From assembly GCA_900321055.1 (NCBI GenBank), contig ONUQ01000133.1, positions 1 to 5,719 of the forward strand: a stretch of 5,719 nt of DNA, given 5' to 3'. The notes beneath the pieces were generated by a model. The model was not told where the DNA came from, searched no databases, and was given only the letters and a program-made list of their open reading frames with translations. Below, in pieces: positions 1 through 5,719 of this stretch (the first letter of the stretch is position 1; each line of letters opens with the position of its first letter). The DNA comes from an uncultured Elusimicrobia bacterium (GTDB taxonomy: Bacteria; Elusimicrobiota; Endomicrobiia; Endomicrobiales; Endomicrobiaceae). The position numbers and the translations under genes are program-made.

Positions 1-571
1 AGAAAAAGTTGTAGTTGTTGCCGATATGCCATATAAATCTTATGAAGATAATCCGAAATTAGCATTAGAAAATGCAAAAAAACTTATGGATTGCGGTGCA
101 GATATGGTTAAACTTGAAGGAGGTGTTGAAATTCTAGAGTCTATAAAATCAATAATATCTGTAGGTATAAAAATTGTTGGTCATTTAGGGCTTATGCCGC
201 AATCAATAAATAAGATTGGAGGATTTAAAGTTCAATGTAGAGATGATAAATCTCAGAAAAAGTTGATGGAAGATTCTTTGTTATTACAATCTGTCGGCGT
301 ATCTATGATAGTTCTTGAAGGTATTCCCGAACAGGTAGCAAAGTTTGTTACACAACATTTAGAAATTGCGACCATAGGTATAGGTGCAGGCAGATATTGT
401 GACGGACAAGTTTTGGTTAGTGACGATTTTCTTGGAATGTTTCAGGATTTTACACCGAAATTTGTAAAAAAATATGCAAATTTGGCACAAATTATTCAAG
501 ATGCTACAAAAGAGTACAGTAAAGAAGTTAAAGAAGGAAATTTTCCACAAGAGGAGAATATATACAAATGA
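1..571 (+). CDS. panB: 3-methyl-2-oxobutanoate hydroxymethyltransferase (ketopantoate hydroxymethyltransferase), 5' end cut off by window
   Basis: PanB transfers a hydroxymethyl group from methylene-tetrahydrofolate to 2-oxoisovalerate, giving ketopantoate, the first committed step of pantothenate synthesis in the cytoplasm. The reading frame is already open at base 2 (codons E-K-V-V-V-V-A-D-M-P), so the ATG at 26 is internal and not the start. About 189 residues are visible; against the usual length near 265, roughly 75-85 N-terminal residues are missing. Family motifs seen in order are ADMPYKSY (its Asp is a metal ligand in the family), VKLEGG (substrate Lys and metal-binding Glu), GHLGLMPQS (conserved His), VLEGIP (catalytic Glu), and GIGAG followed by CDGQVLVSDDFLGM. 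The C-terminus ends in an acidic, Lys-rich tail and TGA. The stop overlaps the panC start by 4 bases, so the two are coupled. Identification is firm; only the 5' end is unknown. Confidence 0.97.
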   Translation, partial: EKVVVVADMPYKSYEDNPKLALENAKKLMDCGADMVKLEGGVEILESIKSIISVGIKIVGHLGLMPQSINKIGGFKVQCRDDKSQKKLMEDSLLLQSVGVSMIVLEGIPEQVAKFVTQHLEIATIGIGAGRYCDGQVLVSDDFLGMFQDFTPKFVKKYANLAQIIQDATKEYSKEVKEGNFPQEENIYK

Positions 572-1410
572 AAATTATAAATAATCCGGAAGAATTACGG
601 AAAAATATAGAAATATTAAAAAAAGAAGGAAAGACTGTAGGGCTTGTTCCTACAATGGGGGCATTACATTATGGGCATATTTCTTTAATGAAACAATCCG
701 TTTTACAAAATGATATTACGGTAGTTTCCGTATATGTAAATCCCATACAATTTGGTCCGAATGAAGATTATGAAAGGTATCCCAGACCGATAGAAAAAGA
801 TATACAAGTTTGTCAGGATAACAAAGTAGATTTTTTATTTATGCCTACGAACGAAACTTTGTATAATAAAAATTTTTCAACATATATTTACAATAATAAC
901 ATATCAAAAATAATGTGTGGTGTTACAAGACCGACACATTTTCAAGGTGTGTGTACTGTAGTTGCAAAACTTTTCAATATAGCTATGCCTCAAAGAGCAT
1001 ATTTCGGTTTAAAGGATTATCAACAGTACACAATTATCAGACAGATGGTTGAAGATTTAAATTTTAATATTGAAATTGTAGGATGTCCGATAGTTAGAGA
1101 AGAGTCCGGACTTGCAATGTCCAGCAGAAATACATATTTATCACAAGAAGAAAAAGTTCAAGCAACGGGAATATATAAATCTTTATGTTTGGCCAAACAG
1201 TTGTTTGCCGAAGGTAAAAGTATTAAAGATATAAAGTCGGCCGTGGAAGAAAATATTTTAAAAATTCCTAACGGTAAAATAGATTATATTGAATTAAGAA
1301 ATTCTCAAAATTTACGGGAAGTTACGGATTCGGATAAAAATATTGTAATTGCTGTTGCGGTTAAAGTTGGAAATGTTCGTCTTATAGATAATATGGTTTG
1401 CGAAAAATAG
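568..1410 (+). CDS. panC: Pantothenate synthetase (pantoate--beta-alanine ligase)
   Basis: PanC condenses pantoate with beta-alanine using ATP, through a pantoyl-adenylate, to give pantothenate. It is full length at 280 residues. The start is set by GAGGAG at 551-556, 11 bases before an ATG that overlaps the panB stop (ATGA). Visible motifs: VPTMGALHYGH (27-37), the nucleotidyltransferase HIGH-like signature with His34 and His37; NPIQFG (58-63), with Asn58 and Gln61 matching pantoate-binding residues of the family; KDYQQ (149-153), with the ATP-site Lys149; and MSSRN (184-188), the KMSKS-like loop with Ser185, Ser186 and Arg187. Some usually conserved neighbours differ: RPTHFQGV where RPGHFRGV is usual, FGLKDYQQ where FGEKD is usual, and REESGLA where REEDGLA is usual. 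Because the residues expected to bind substrate are kept, an active enzyme is likely. No panD is visible in the window. Confidence 0.97.
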   Translation: MKIINNPEELRKNIEILKKEGKTVGLVPTMGALHYGHISLMKQSVLQNDITVVSVYVNPIQFGPNEDYERYPRPIEKDIQVCQDNKVDFLFMPTNETLYNKNFSTYIYNNNISKIMCGVTRPTHFQGVCTVVAKLFNIAMPQRAYFGLKDYQQYTIIRQMVEDLNFNIEIVGCPIVREESGLAMSSRNTYLSQEEKVQATGIYKSLCLAKQLFAEGKSIKDIKSAVEENILKIPNGKIDYIELRNSQNLREVTDSDKNIVIAVAVKVGNVRLIDNMVCEK

Positions 1411-1431
1411 AATAGCTATAAATATTTGTAA

Positions 1432-1454
1432 ATTAACGGTTGATAACCGTAAAT
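1432..1454. repeat. Inverted repeat between panC and nadB, possible operator or weak hairpin
   Basis: The core is acggtt, gat, aaccgt (1436-1450), a perfect 6-base stem around a 3-base centre. It extends outward by three more A-T pairs after one A-A mismatch (1432-1434 with 1452-1454). No T-run follows, so it is a poor intrinsic terminator for panBC. Its right half overlaps the possible -35 box of nadB (1440-1445), which would suit a repressor site. The regulator is unknown, and I do not recognise the motif as a known NAD or pantothenate regulator site. A chance palindrome in AT-rich DNA cannot be excluded. Confidence 0.35.
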
Positions 1455-1469
1455 AGATATGTGTTTAAT
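1440..1469 (+). promoter_or_regulatory. Possible promoter of nadB
   Basis: TTGATA at 1440-1445 (5 of 6 matches to the sigma-70-type -35 box) lies 18 bases before TTTAAT at 1464-1469 (5 of 6 matches to -10). Transcription would start about 25 bases before the nadB ATG. Such matches are common in DNA this AT-rich, so the call rests mainly on its position in a 92-base gap between two genes of different pathways. Confidence 0.35.
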
Positions 1470-1502
1470 TTATTTGATGGTTTAATATAGAGTAAAAATA
1501 AA

Positions 1503-3071
1503 ATGATAAAAGCTGATTATTTAGTTATAGGAAGCGGAATAGCAGGTCTTAGTTTTGCTTTAAAAGCATGCAAAACCGGAACTGTTTCGCTTATAACTAA
1601 AAAGAAATTGTTTGATTCTGCTACAGGTAAAGCACAAGGCGGTATTGCTTGTGTGACTGATAAAAATGATACTTTCAAAGAGCATATACAAGATACACTT
1701 ATTGCAGGTGACGGACTGTGTAATAAACAAATAGTAGATATTGCCGTTAAATCTGCTCCTGACAGAATAAAAGAATTGATGGATATGGGAATGGTATTTG
1801 CAAAAAAAGATTGCAACAATTCGGAATTTGAACTCGGTTTGGAAGGCGGACACAGTAAAAGACGAATTCTTCATTGTGGAGATATTACGGGTGAAGAAAT
1901 AGAAAAAGTTTTGGTAGACAATATTAGAAAAGCTCAAAATGTAAATATATATGAAGATAATATGGCAATAGATTTGATTGTTGATGAAAACAAAAAATGT
2001 TGCGGAGCTTATGTATATGATACAAACAAATCCATAGTTGAAACTTTTTTAGCTAAAGTTACGGTTCTTGCTTGTGGCGGAATAGGGAAAGTGTTTTTGT
2101 ATACATCAAATCCCGATATAGCAACGGGAGACGGAATTGCTATGGCATATAGAGCCGGAGCAGATATATCCGATATGGAATTTGTTCAATTTCATCCTAC
2201 ATGTTTATATCATCCTGCAGCAAAATCTTTTTTGATTTCGGAAGCAGTCAGAGGTGAAGGTGCGATACTTAAAAATCAGAAAGGTGAACCGTTTATGCAT
2301 AAATACCATAAATTAAAAGATTTAGCACCGAGAGATATAGTTTCAAGAGCAATAGATATTGAACTTAAAAAAAACGGAGATAAATTTGTATATTTGGATA
2401 TAAGGCATAGGGGAAAAGATTTTATAGTTAAAAGGTTTCCTAACATATATAAGAAGTGTTTATTTTATTCTATAGATATGGCAAAAGATATGATACCGGT
2501 TGTTCCTGCCGCACATTATTGTTGTGGCGGAATAAAAGCGGATAAGTATGGGCAAACATCTGTATCAAACTTGTTTGCTATCGGTGAAAATGCCTGTAAC
2601 GGATTACAGGGAGCAAACAGGCTTGCATCTAATTCTTTGTTGGACGGTTTGGTCTTTGCTCACTTTGCATATCAAAAAAGTAAAGAAATGTTGCCAAATA
2701 TTACAATAAATGAAAAGATAAAAAAATTTGTTAATAAAAGTACCGGCAACGGCGATCCTACCATAATGTTGCACAATTGGGAAGAAATCAGAAGGCTTAT
2801 GTCCAACTATGTCGGTATTGTCAGAACGGATGAACGGCTTTTGATGGCACAAAAAAGGCTAAAACTTATTAAAGAAGAAGTTAAAAAACATTTTAGAGAT
2901 TTCAAGGTTAGTATGGAACTTTTGGAAATAAAAAATATAGTAGATGTTGCCGAAATAATAATAAAATCCGCAATGGCAAGAAAAGAAAGCAGAGGTGCAC
3001 ATTATACTGCAAATTATCCGACAAAATCGGCAGATAAAAAGGATACGATTATAAATAAAAATAATCAATGA
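1503..3071 (+). CDS. nadB: L-aspartate oxidase
   Basis: NadB is a cytoplasmic FAD enzyme that oxidises L-aspartate to iminoaspartate. NadA then condenses this with dihydroxyacetone phosphate to quinolinate on the way to NAD; fumarate can serve as electron acceptor without oxygen. The 522 residues are close to the usual length of about 530-540. Visible are the FAD-binding GSGIAGL (10-16), GKAQGGIA (42-49), EGGHSKRR (114-121), FHPT with His231, SEAVRGEGA (246-254), APRDIVSRA with Arg277, VPAAHYCCGG with His338, and GANRLASNSLLDG (370-382). The C-terminal helical domain ends with ESRGAHY (495-501), then a short Lys/Asn-rich tail. Fumarate reductase and SdhA share the fold, but GKAQGGIA, EGGHSKRR and ESRGAHY fit NadB. 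Oddity: GLQGANR has Gln369 where His is usual. The upstream SD is weak (TAGAG near 1488-1492), and the start is fixed by the FAD motif directly after it. No nadA or nadC adjoins it. Confidence 0.96.
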   Translation: MIKADYLVIGSGIAGLSFALKACKTGTVSLITKKKLFDSATGKAQGGIACVTDKNDTFKEHIQDTLIAGDGLCNKQIVDIAVKSAPDRIKELMDMGMVFAKKDCNNSEFELGLEGGHSKRRILHCGDITGEEIEKVLVDNIRKAQNVNIYEDNMAIDLIVDENKKCCGAYVYDTNKSIVETFLAKVTVLACGGIGKVFLYTSNPDIATGDGIAMAYRAGADISDMEFVQFHPTCLYHPAAKSFLISEAVRGEGAILKNQKGEPFMHKYHKLKDLAPRDIVSRAIDIELKKNGDKFVYLDIRHRGKDFIVKRFPNIYKKCLFYSIDMAKDMIPVVPAAHYCCGGIKADKYGQTSVSNLFAIGENACNGLQGANRLASNSLLDGLVFAHFAYQKSKEMLPNITINEKIKKFVNKSTGNGDPTIMLHNWEEIRRLMSNYVGIVRTDERLLMAQKRLKLIKEEVKKHFRDFKVSMELLEIKNIVDVAEIIIKSAMARKESRGAHYTANYPTKSADKKDTIINKNNQ

Positions 3072-3073
3072 TA

Positions 3074-3095
3074 AAATAACGAAAATTTGTTATTT
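3074..3095 (+). terminator. Possible weak terminator hairpin after nadB
   Basis: Seven bases, aaataac (3074-3080), pair perfectly with gttattt (3089-3095) around an 8-base loop, starting just after the nadB TGA. The downstream DNA is T-rich but broken (gtctgtttatttgtttcttt). The stem has only one G-C pair, so it would be weak. Its place between a stop codon and a good promoter favours a real transcription boundary, but AT-rich hairpins also arise by chance. Confidence 0.35.
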
Positions 3096-3113
3096 GTCTG
3101 TTTATTTGTTTCT

Positions 3114-3143
3114 TTGACAACATACCGAATTATTATGTAGAAT
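3114..3143 (+). promoter_or_regulatory. Likely promoter of the DUF1015 gene
   Basis: TTGACA at 3114-3119 is a perfect sigma-70-type -35 box. TAGAAT at 3138-3143 matches five of six bases of the -10 box, with an 18-base spacer. Transcription would start near 3150, leaving a leader of about 25 bases that holds the ribosome binding site AAGGAG (3162-3167). It is the best promoter match I found and suggests that the genes from 3176 onward form a separate transcription unit from nadB. Confidence 0.6.
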
Positions 3144-3175
3144 TAGTAATATTTTGAATTTAAGGAGTAAATAAA

Positions 3176-4396
3176 ATGGCTATTATAAAAGCATTTAACG
3201 GTGTCAGATATTCAAAAGAAAATATTACAAACGAGATATGTCCTCCTTATGATGTAATAAGTCCCGAGCAAAAAGAAGAATTAAAGAAAAAATCTCAATA
3301 TAATATGGTAAAACTTGAATTGTCGGATGCACAGGGAACAAAAAATAAATATGAACAGGCAAGTGTTTTGTTTAAAGAATGGTTATCTGAAGGTGTCTTG
3401 ATAAAAGAGGATAAACCTGCACTTTATTTTTATGAGCAGGAATTTATAGACCATGGTGTAAAAATGGTGAGAAGAGGTTTTTTTGCCGCATTAAAAATTG
3501 AAAATCCTCACGGTGGTGCGGTAAAAGCTCACGAAAAAACTCTTTCTGCTCCGAAAGAAGACAGGTTAAATCTTTTAAAGGCTGTAGAAGCAAATTTAAG
3601 CCCGATATTTTTATTATTTAACGATGACAACGGTAAGATTGTTAATTTGTGTAAAGATATTTCTGCAAAAAAGCCGACATCCGTTGCATCGGATGATGAA
3701 AAAACTAATCATAAAGTTTGGGTTGTAAGTTCTGAAGAAATAGTTAAAGAAGTTGAAAATTGTTTGAAAGATAAAAAAACATTCATTGCCGATGGTCATC
3801 ACAGATACGAAACTTCATGGAATTATTTGCAATACATAAAAGGTAAAGATTCAAATTTCTCCGATACAAAAGAGTACGGATATGTTCTTGCTTTTTTATG
3901 TCCGATGGAAGATGATGGTATTTCAATTTGGCCTACACACAGAGTTATTGAAGAACCAAAAAATCTTGAAGAAAATATTGAAAAATATTTTAATGTTTTA
4001 CCTAAAGAAGAATTTTTAAAGTTGCAAAAAGAAACGGTTCAACCTATTATGGTGTATAAAGACGGAAATTATAGAACATTAGTTGTAAAAGATACGGAAT
4101 TATTAAAGAAAGCTATGCCGGAAAATTGTGATGCTTTTAGAAATTTAGGTGTAAGTATATTGCATAACATATTGATACCGAAAGAACAGGTTTCTGCCGA
4201 TAAATATGTTTATGTGAAAGATGAAAATGAAGCGGTAGAATTGGCTAAAAAAACAAATAAAATTGCAATTATGGTTCCTGCAACACCGGTAGAATCTATA
4301 AAAGAAATTGCATTAAATAATGAAAATATGCCACAAAAGTCAACTTACTTTTTTCCAAAATTGGCTAGTGGAATAATTATTCATACCGTATGCTAA
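3176..4396 (+). CDS. DUF1015 family protein, function unknown
   Basis: This 406-residue protein is a full-length member of the DUF1015 family, found in bacteria and archaea, whose activity I cannot state. Family signatures run in order: CPPYDVIS (22-29), LYFYEQEF (83-90), RRGFFAALKIEN (99-110), HEKT (119-122), EDR (128-130), a strongly conserved ADGHHRYE (205-212), PTHRVI (253-258), LHNILI (329-334), and near the end MPQKSTYFFPKLASG (385-399). There is no signal peptide or membrane segment, so it is probably cytoplasmic. ADGHHRY resembles the DGHHR box of ParB/Srx-like folds, a group that includes free-serine kinases such as archaeal SerK; from memory, DUF1015 genes often sit near serA and serC. 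A nucleotide- or serine-linked role is therefore a guess only. AAGGAG lies 8 bases before the ATG, and the gene has its own likely promoter. It overlaps the next gene by 7 bases, implying coupling. Confidence 0.9.
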   Translation: MAIIKAFNGVRYSKENITNEICPPYDVISPEQKEELKKKSQYNMVKLELSDAQGTKNKYEQASVLFKEWLSEGVLIKEDKPALYFYEQEFIDHGVKMVRRGFFAALKIENPHGGAVKAHEKTLSAPKEDRLNLLKAVEANLSPIFLLFNDDNGKIVNLCKDISAKKPTSVASDDEKTNHKVWVVSSEEIVKEVENCLKDKKTFIADGHHRYETSWNYLQYIKGKDSNFSDTKEYGYVLAFLCPMEDDGISIWPTHRVIEEPKNLEENIEKYFNVLPKEEFLKLQKETVQPIMVYKDGNYRTLVVKDTELLKKAMPENCDAFRNLGVSILHNILIPKEQVSADKYVYVKDENEAVELAKKTNKIAIMVPATPVESIKEIALNNENMPQKSTYFFPKLASGIIIHTVC

Positions 4397-4836
4397 GTTT
4401 TTTAACGGATGTTAGTATAATTGTACTGCTATTGTTTTTGCTGTACATCGGGTATTATACCGGAATTATTAAAAGTTTTTTTGCCGTAGTTGCCGGATTT
4501 TTTGCACTAATATTAGCACAAAGTTATCCGTACCAAGTCGGCATAAATTATTATTTTGTTTTTGTTGCAGTTGCCGTAATAATATTTTTAGTTGGTATTT
4601 TTGTTTTCAAAATAGCTAAGTTTTTATATTTATCCTTATTTGATAAATTAGCCGGAGCATGTTTGGGGATATTTTTGTGGTTTATACTATCTGCGAATGT
4701 TATAATTCCCAGTATAGATGCTTGTGTAAATAAAATAGAAACTAAAGTTAAAAATGTTTCTGTAGTTTCAAATTTATCTAAAATATCTTGTCCGGCATTT
4801 GGAAAATATATTCCAAGTTTTATTGCAGACAAATAA
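4390..4836 (+). CDS. Small CvpA-like integral membrane protein
   Basis: The 148-residue protein has about four hydrophobic segments, near residues 6-22, 28-46, 54-75 and 87-107, then a polar C-terminal tail of about 40 residues. Length, four-segment layout, GYYTGIIKS after the first segment and DKLAGACLG before the fourth resemble the CvpA/colicin V production family of the inner membrane, whose biochemical role is poorly understood. Sequence likeness is moderate, so the family call is less sure than the membrane topology. The ATG lies inside the last codons of the DUF1015 gene (7-base overlap), and an in-frame TAG at 4366-4368 rules out a much earlier start. There is no clear ribosome binding site close to the ATG, so translation probably depends on ribosomes finishing the upstream gene. 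It could instead be an unrelated small membrane protein. Confidence 0.75.
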   Translation: MLSFLTDVSIIVLLLFLLYIGYYTGIIKSFFAVVAGFFALILAQSYPYQVGINYYFVFVAVAVIIFLVGIFVFKIAKFLYLSLFDKLAGACLGIFLWFILSANVIIPSIDACVNKIETKVKNVSVVSNLSKISCPAFGKYIPSFIADK

Positions 4837-4883
4837 TTAAAAATATGAAATATTGTATATCATTTTAAAGGAGAAAAATTAAA

Positions 4884-5719
4884 ATGAAAAAATTAAGATT
4901 AGGTTTTCCAAAAGGTAGCTTACAAGAATCAACCGTTGAATTATTTAAAAAAGCAGGTATACGAATAAATGTTTCTTCCAGATCGTACTTTCCTACTTGT
5001 AGCGATGACGAGATAGAAGTTATGTTGGTAAGATCGCAAGAAATGGCAAAATATGTTCAAGATGGAGTATTTGATGCAGGGCTTACGGGATTTGATTGGA
5101 TATGTGAAACAGGTGCAAAAGTTAAAGAAGTTTGTGAACTCAGATATGCAAAGTCAGGTTTTAGACCTGTAAGATGGGTTTTAGCGGTTCCTAACGATTC
5201 TAAAGTTAAAAGTATAAAAGATTTACAGGGTAAAAGGATTGCTACGGAACTTTTAAACTATACAAAAAAATATTTTGCAAAAAATAAAGTTAAAGCAAAT
5301 ATAGAATTTTCTTGGGGTGCAACCGAAGCTAAAGCCGGAAAATTAGTTGATGCTATTGTTGAACTTACGGAAACAGGTTCTTCTCTTAGAGCAAACAATT
5401 TAAGAATAGTTGAAGAACTCCTGTCCTCTACAACAAGGCTTATTGCAAATGCTAATGCCTGGAAAGATTCTTGGAAAAGAGAAAAAATAGAAAATCTTTC
5501 CATACTTTTGCAAGGAGCATTGAATGCAGAAGGTATGGTTGGTTTAAAAATGAATGTGCCTTCTAAAAAGTTGCCTGAAGTTGAAAAAATATTGCCTGCT
5601 TTGAAAAAGCCTACTATTTCAAATTTAAGTGATAAAAATTGGATAGCATTGGAAGTTATAGTTGAAGAAAATATAGTAAAAAAAGTTATTCCTGCACTTA
5701 AAAGAGCCGGGGCTGAGGG
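4884..5719 (+). CDS. hisG: ATP phosphoribosyltransferase, long form with regulatory domain, 3' end cut off by window
   Basis: HisG joins ATP and PRPP to form phosphoribosyl-ATP, the first and feedback-controlled step of histidine synthesis. The frame is open from an ATG preceded at 10 bases by AAAGGAG (4867-4873) through the right edge: 278 whole codons and no stop. Motifs: N-terminal [11 protein letters not shown] (4-14), the GLTGFDW region (66-72), [20 protein letters not shown] (154-173), the PRPP-binding loop, and then STTRLIAN (182-189). From about residue 213 comes GLKMNVP (220-226), [10 protein letters not shown] (241-250) and a final LKRAGAE. This is the C-terminal ACT-like regulatory domain of long-form HisG, which binds histidine and makes HisZ unnecessary. 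Long forms are about 285-300 residues, so perhaps 10-15 are missing. Only 47 bases separate it from the membrane protein gene; I see no convincing promoter there, so read-through is possible. Confidence 0.96.
   Translation, partial: MKKLRLGFPKGSLQESTVELFKKAGIRINVSSRSYFPTCSDDEIEVMLVRSQEMAKYVQDGVFDAGLTGFDWICETGAKVKEVCELRYAKSGFRPVRWVLAVPNDSKVKSIKDLQGKRIATELLNYTKKYFAKNKVKANIEFSWGATEAKAGKLVDAIVELTETGSSLRANNLRIVEELLSSTTRLIANANAWKDSWKREKIENLSILLQGALNAEGMVGLKMNVPSKKLPEVEKILPALKKPTISNLSDKNWIALEVIVEENIVKKVIPALKRAGAE

Noticed and set aside
26..571. A shorter panB starting at the ATG at 26
   Set aside because: The frame is open to the window edge and the residues before this Met (VVVVAD) belong to the conserved PanB core, so the Met is internal.
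1517..1937. Open frames on the minus strand opposite nadB
   Set aside because: They are low-complexity shadows rich in Phe, Ser and Ile, without ribosome binding sites or family motifs, opposite a clearly conserved gene.
2369..2375. A AAA AAC slippery heptamer in the correct phase within nadB
   Set aside because: A-runs are expected in this AT-rich coding DNA, nadB is complete without a frameshift, and I saw no downstream stem or alternative product.
4551..4832. Minus-strand open frame opposite the CvpA-like gene
   Set aside because: The + strand frame has regular membrane segments and an overlap-type start; the antisense product is a Lys/Thr-rich shadow with no recognisable motif.
4837..4883. 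Possible promoter between the CvpA-like gene and hisG
   Set aside because: TATATC at 4856-4861 has no acceptable -35 partner; AT-rich spacer DNA gives such matches by chance.
5258..5503. Minus-strand open frame of 81 codons
   Set aside because: It lies wholly opposite hisG, whose protein motifs are continuous through this stretch.
1..5719. Defence system, mobile element, CRISPR array or structured RNA
   Set aside because: Intergenic spaces are short, hold no direct-repeat array or riboswitch-like conserved core, and all genes belong to metabolic or general conserved families.

Overview
All six genes in this window lie on the + strand and are tightly packed. By eye the DNA is very AT-rich, with Ile often ATA and Arg often AGA. 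The genes encode a chromosomal housekeeping region: pantothenate synthesis (panB, cut at the left edge, then panC), NAD synthesis (nadB), a conserved protein of unknown role (DUF1015 family), a small CvpA-like membrane protein, and histidine synthesis (hisG, cut at the right edge). I see no tRNA, rRNA, CRISPR array, insertion sequence, phage gene or plasmid function.

Layout. From 1 to 1410, panB and panC overlap by 4 bases (ATGA) and form a translationally coupled pair. A 92-base gap follows, holding an inverted repeat that overlaps a possible promoter, then nadB (1503-3071). A 104-base gap carries an AT-rich hairpin and the best promoter of the window (TTGACA, 18 bases, TAGAAT). That promoter leads into the DUF1015 gene (3176-4396), which overlaps the cvpA-like gene by 7 bases. 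After 47 bases comes hisG, with a strong ribosome binding site. No stretch longer than 300 bases lacks a gene.

How the genes work together. PanB makes ketopantoate and PanC joins pantoate to beta-alanine, giving vitamin B5 and so coenzyme A. NadB oxidises aspartate to iminoaspartate, the first step of bacterial de novo NAD synthesis. HisG commits PRPP and ATP to histidine. The cell therefore appears to make much of its own cofactors and amino acids. DUF1015 and CvpA-like are probably co-transcribed, perhaps with hisG, but nothing in the sequence gives them a shared biochemical role.

Organism. This is a low-GC bacterium using the standard code (TGA ends panB and nadB). HisG is the long, single-chain type with its own C-terminal regulatory domain. 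That argues against the short HisG plus HisZ arrangement usual in Bacillota and cyanobacteria. A low-GC member of a group such as Elusimicrobiota (Endomicrobia-like) would fit, but this is a guess from gene types and not a firm assignment.

Novelty. The window is mostly ordinary metabolism. The DUF1015 gene and its coupling to a CvpA-like membrane protein are the only parts whose biology is open. I do not see a convincing new multi-gene system.
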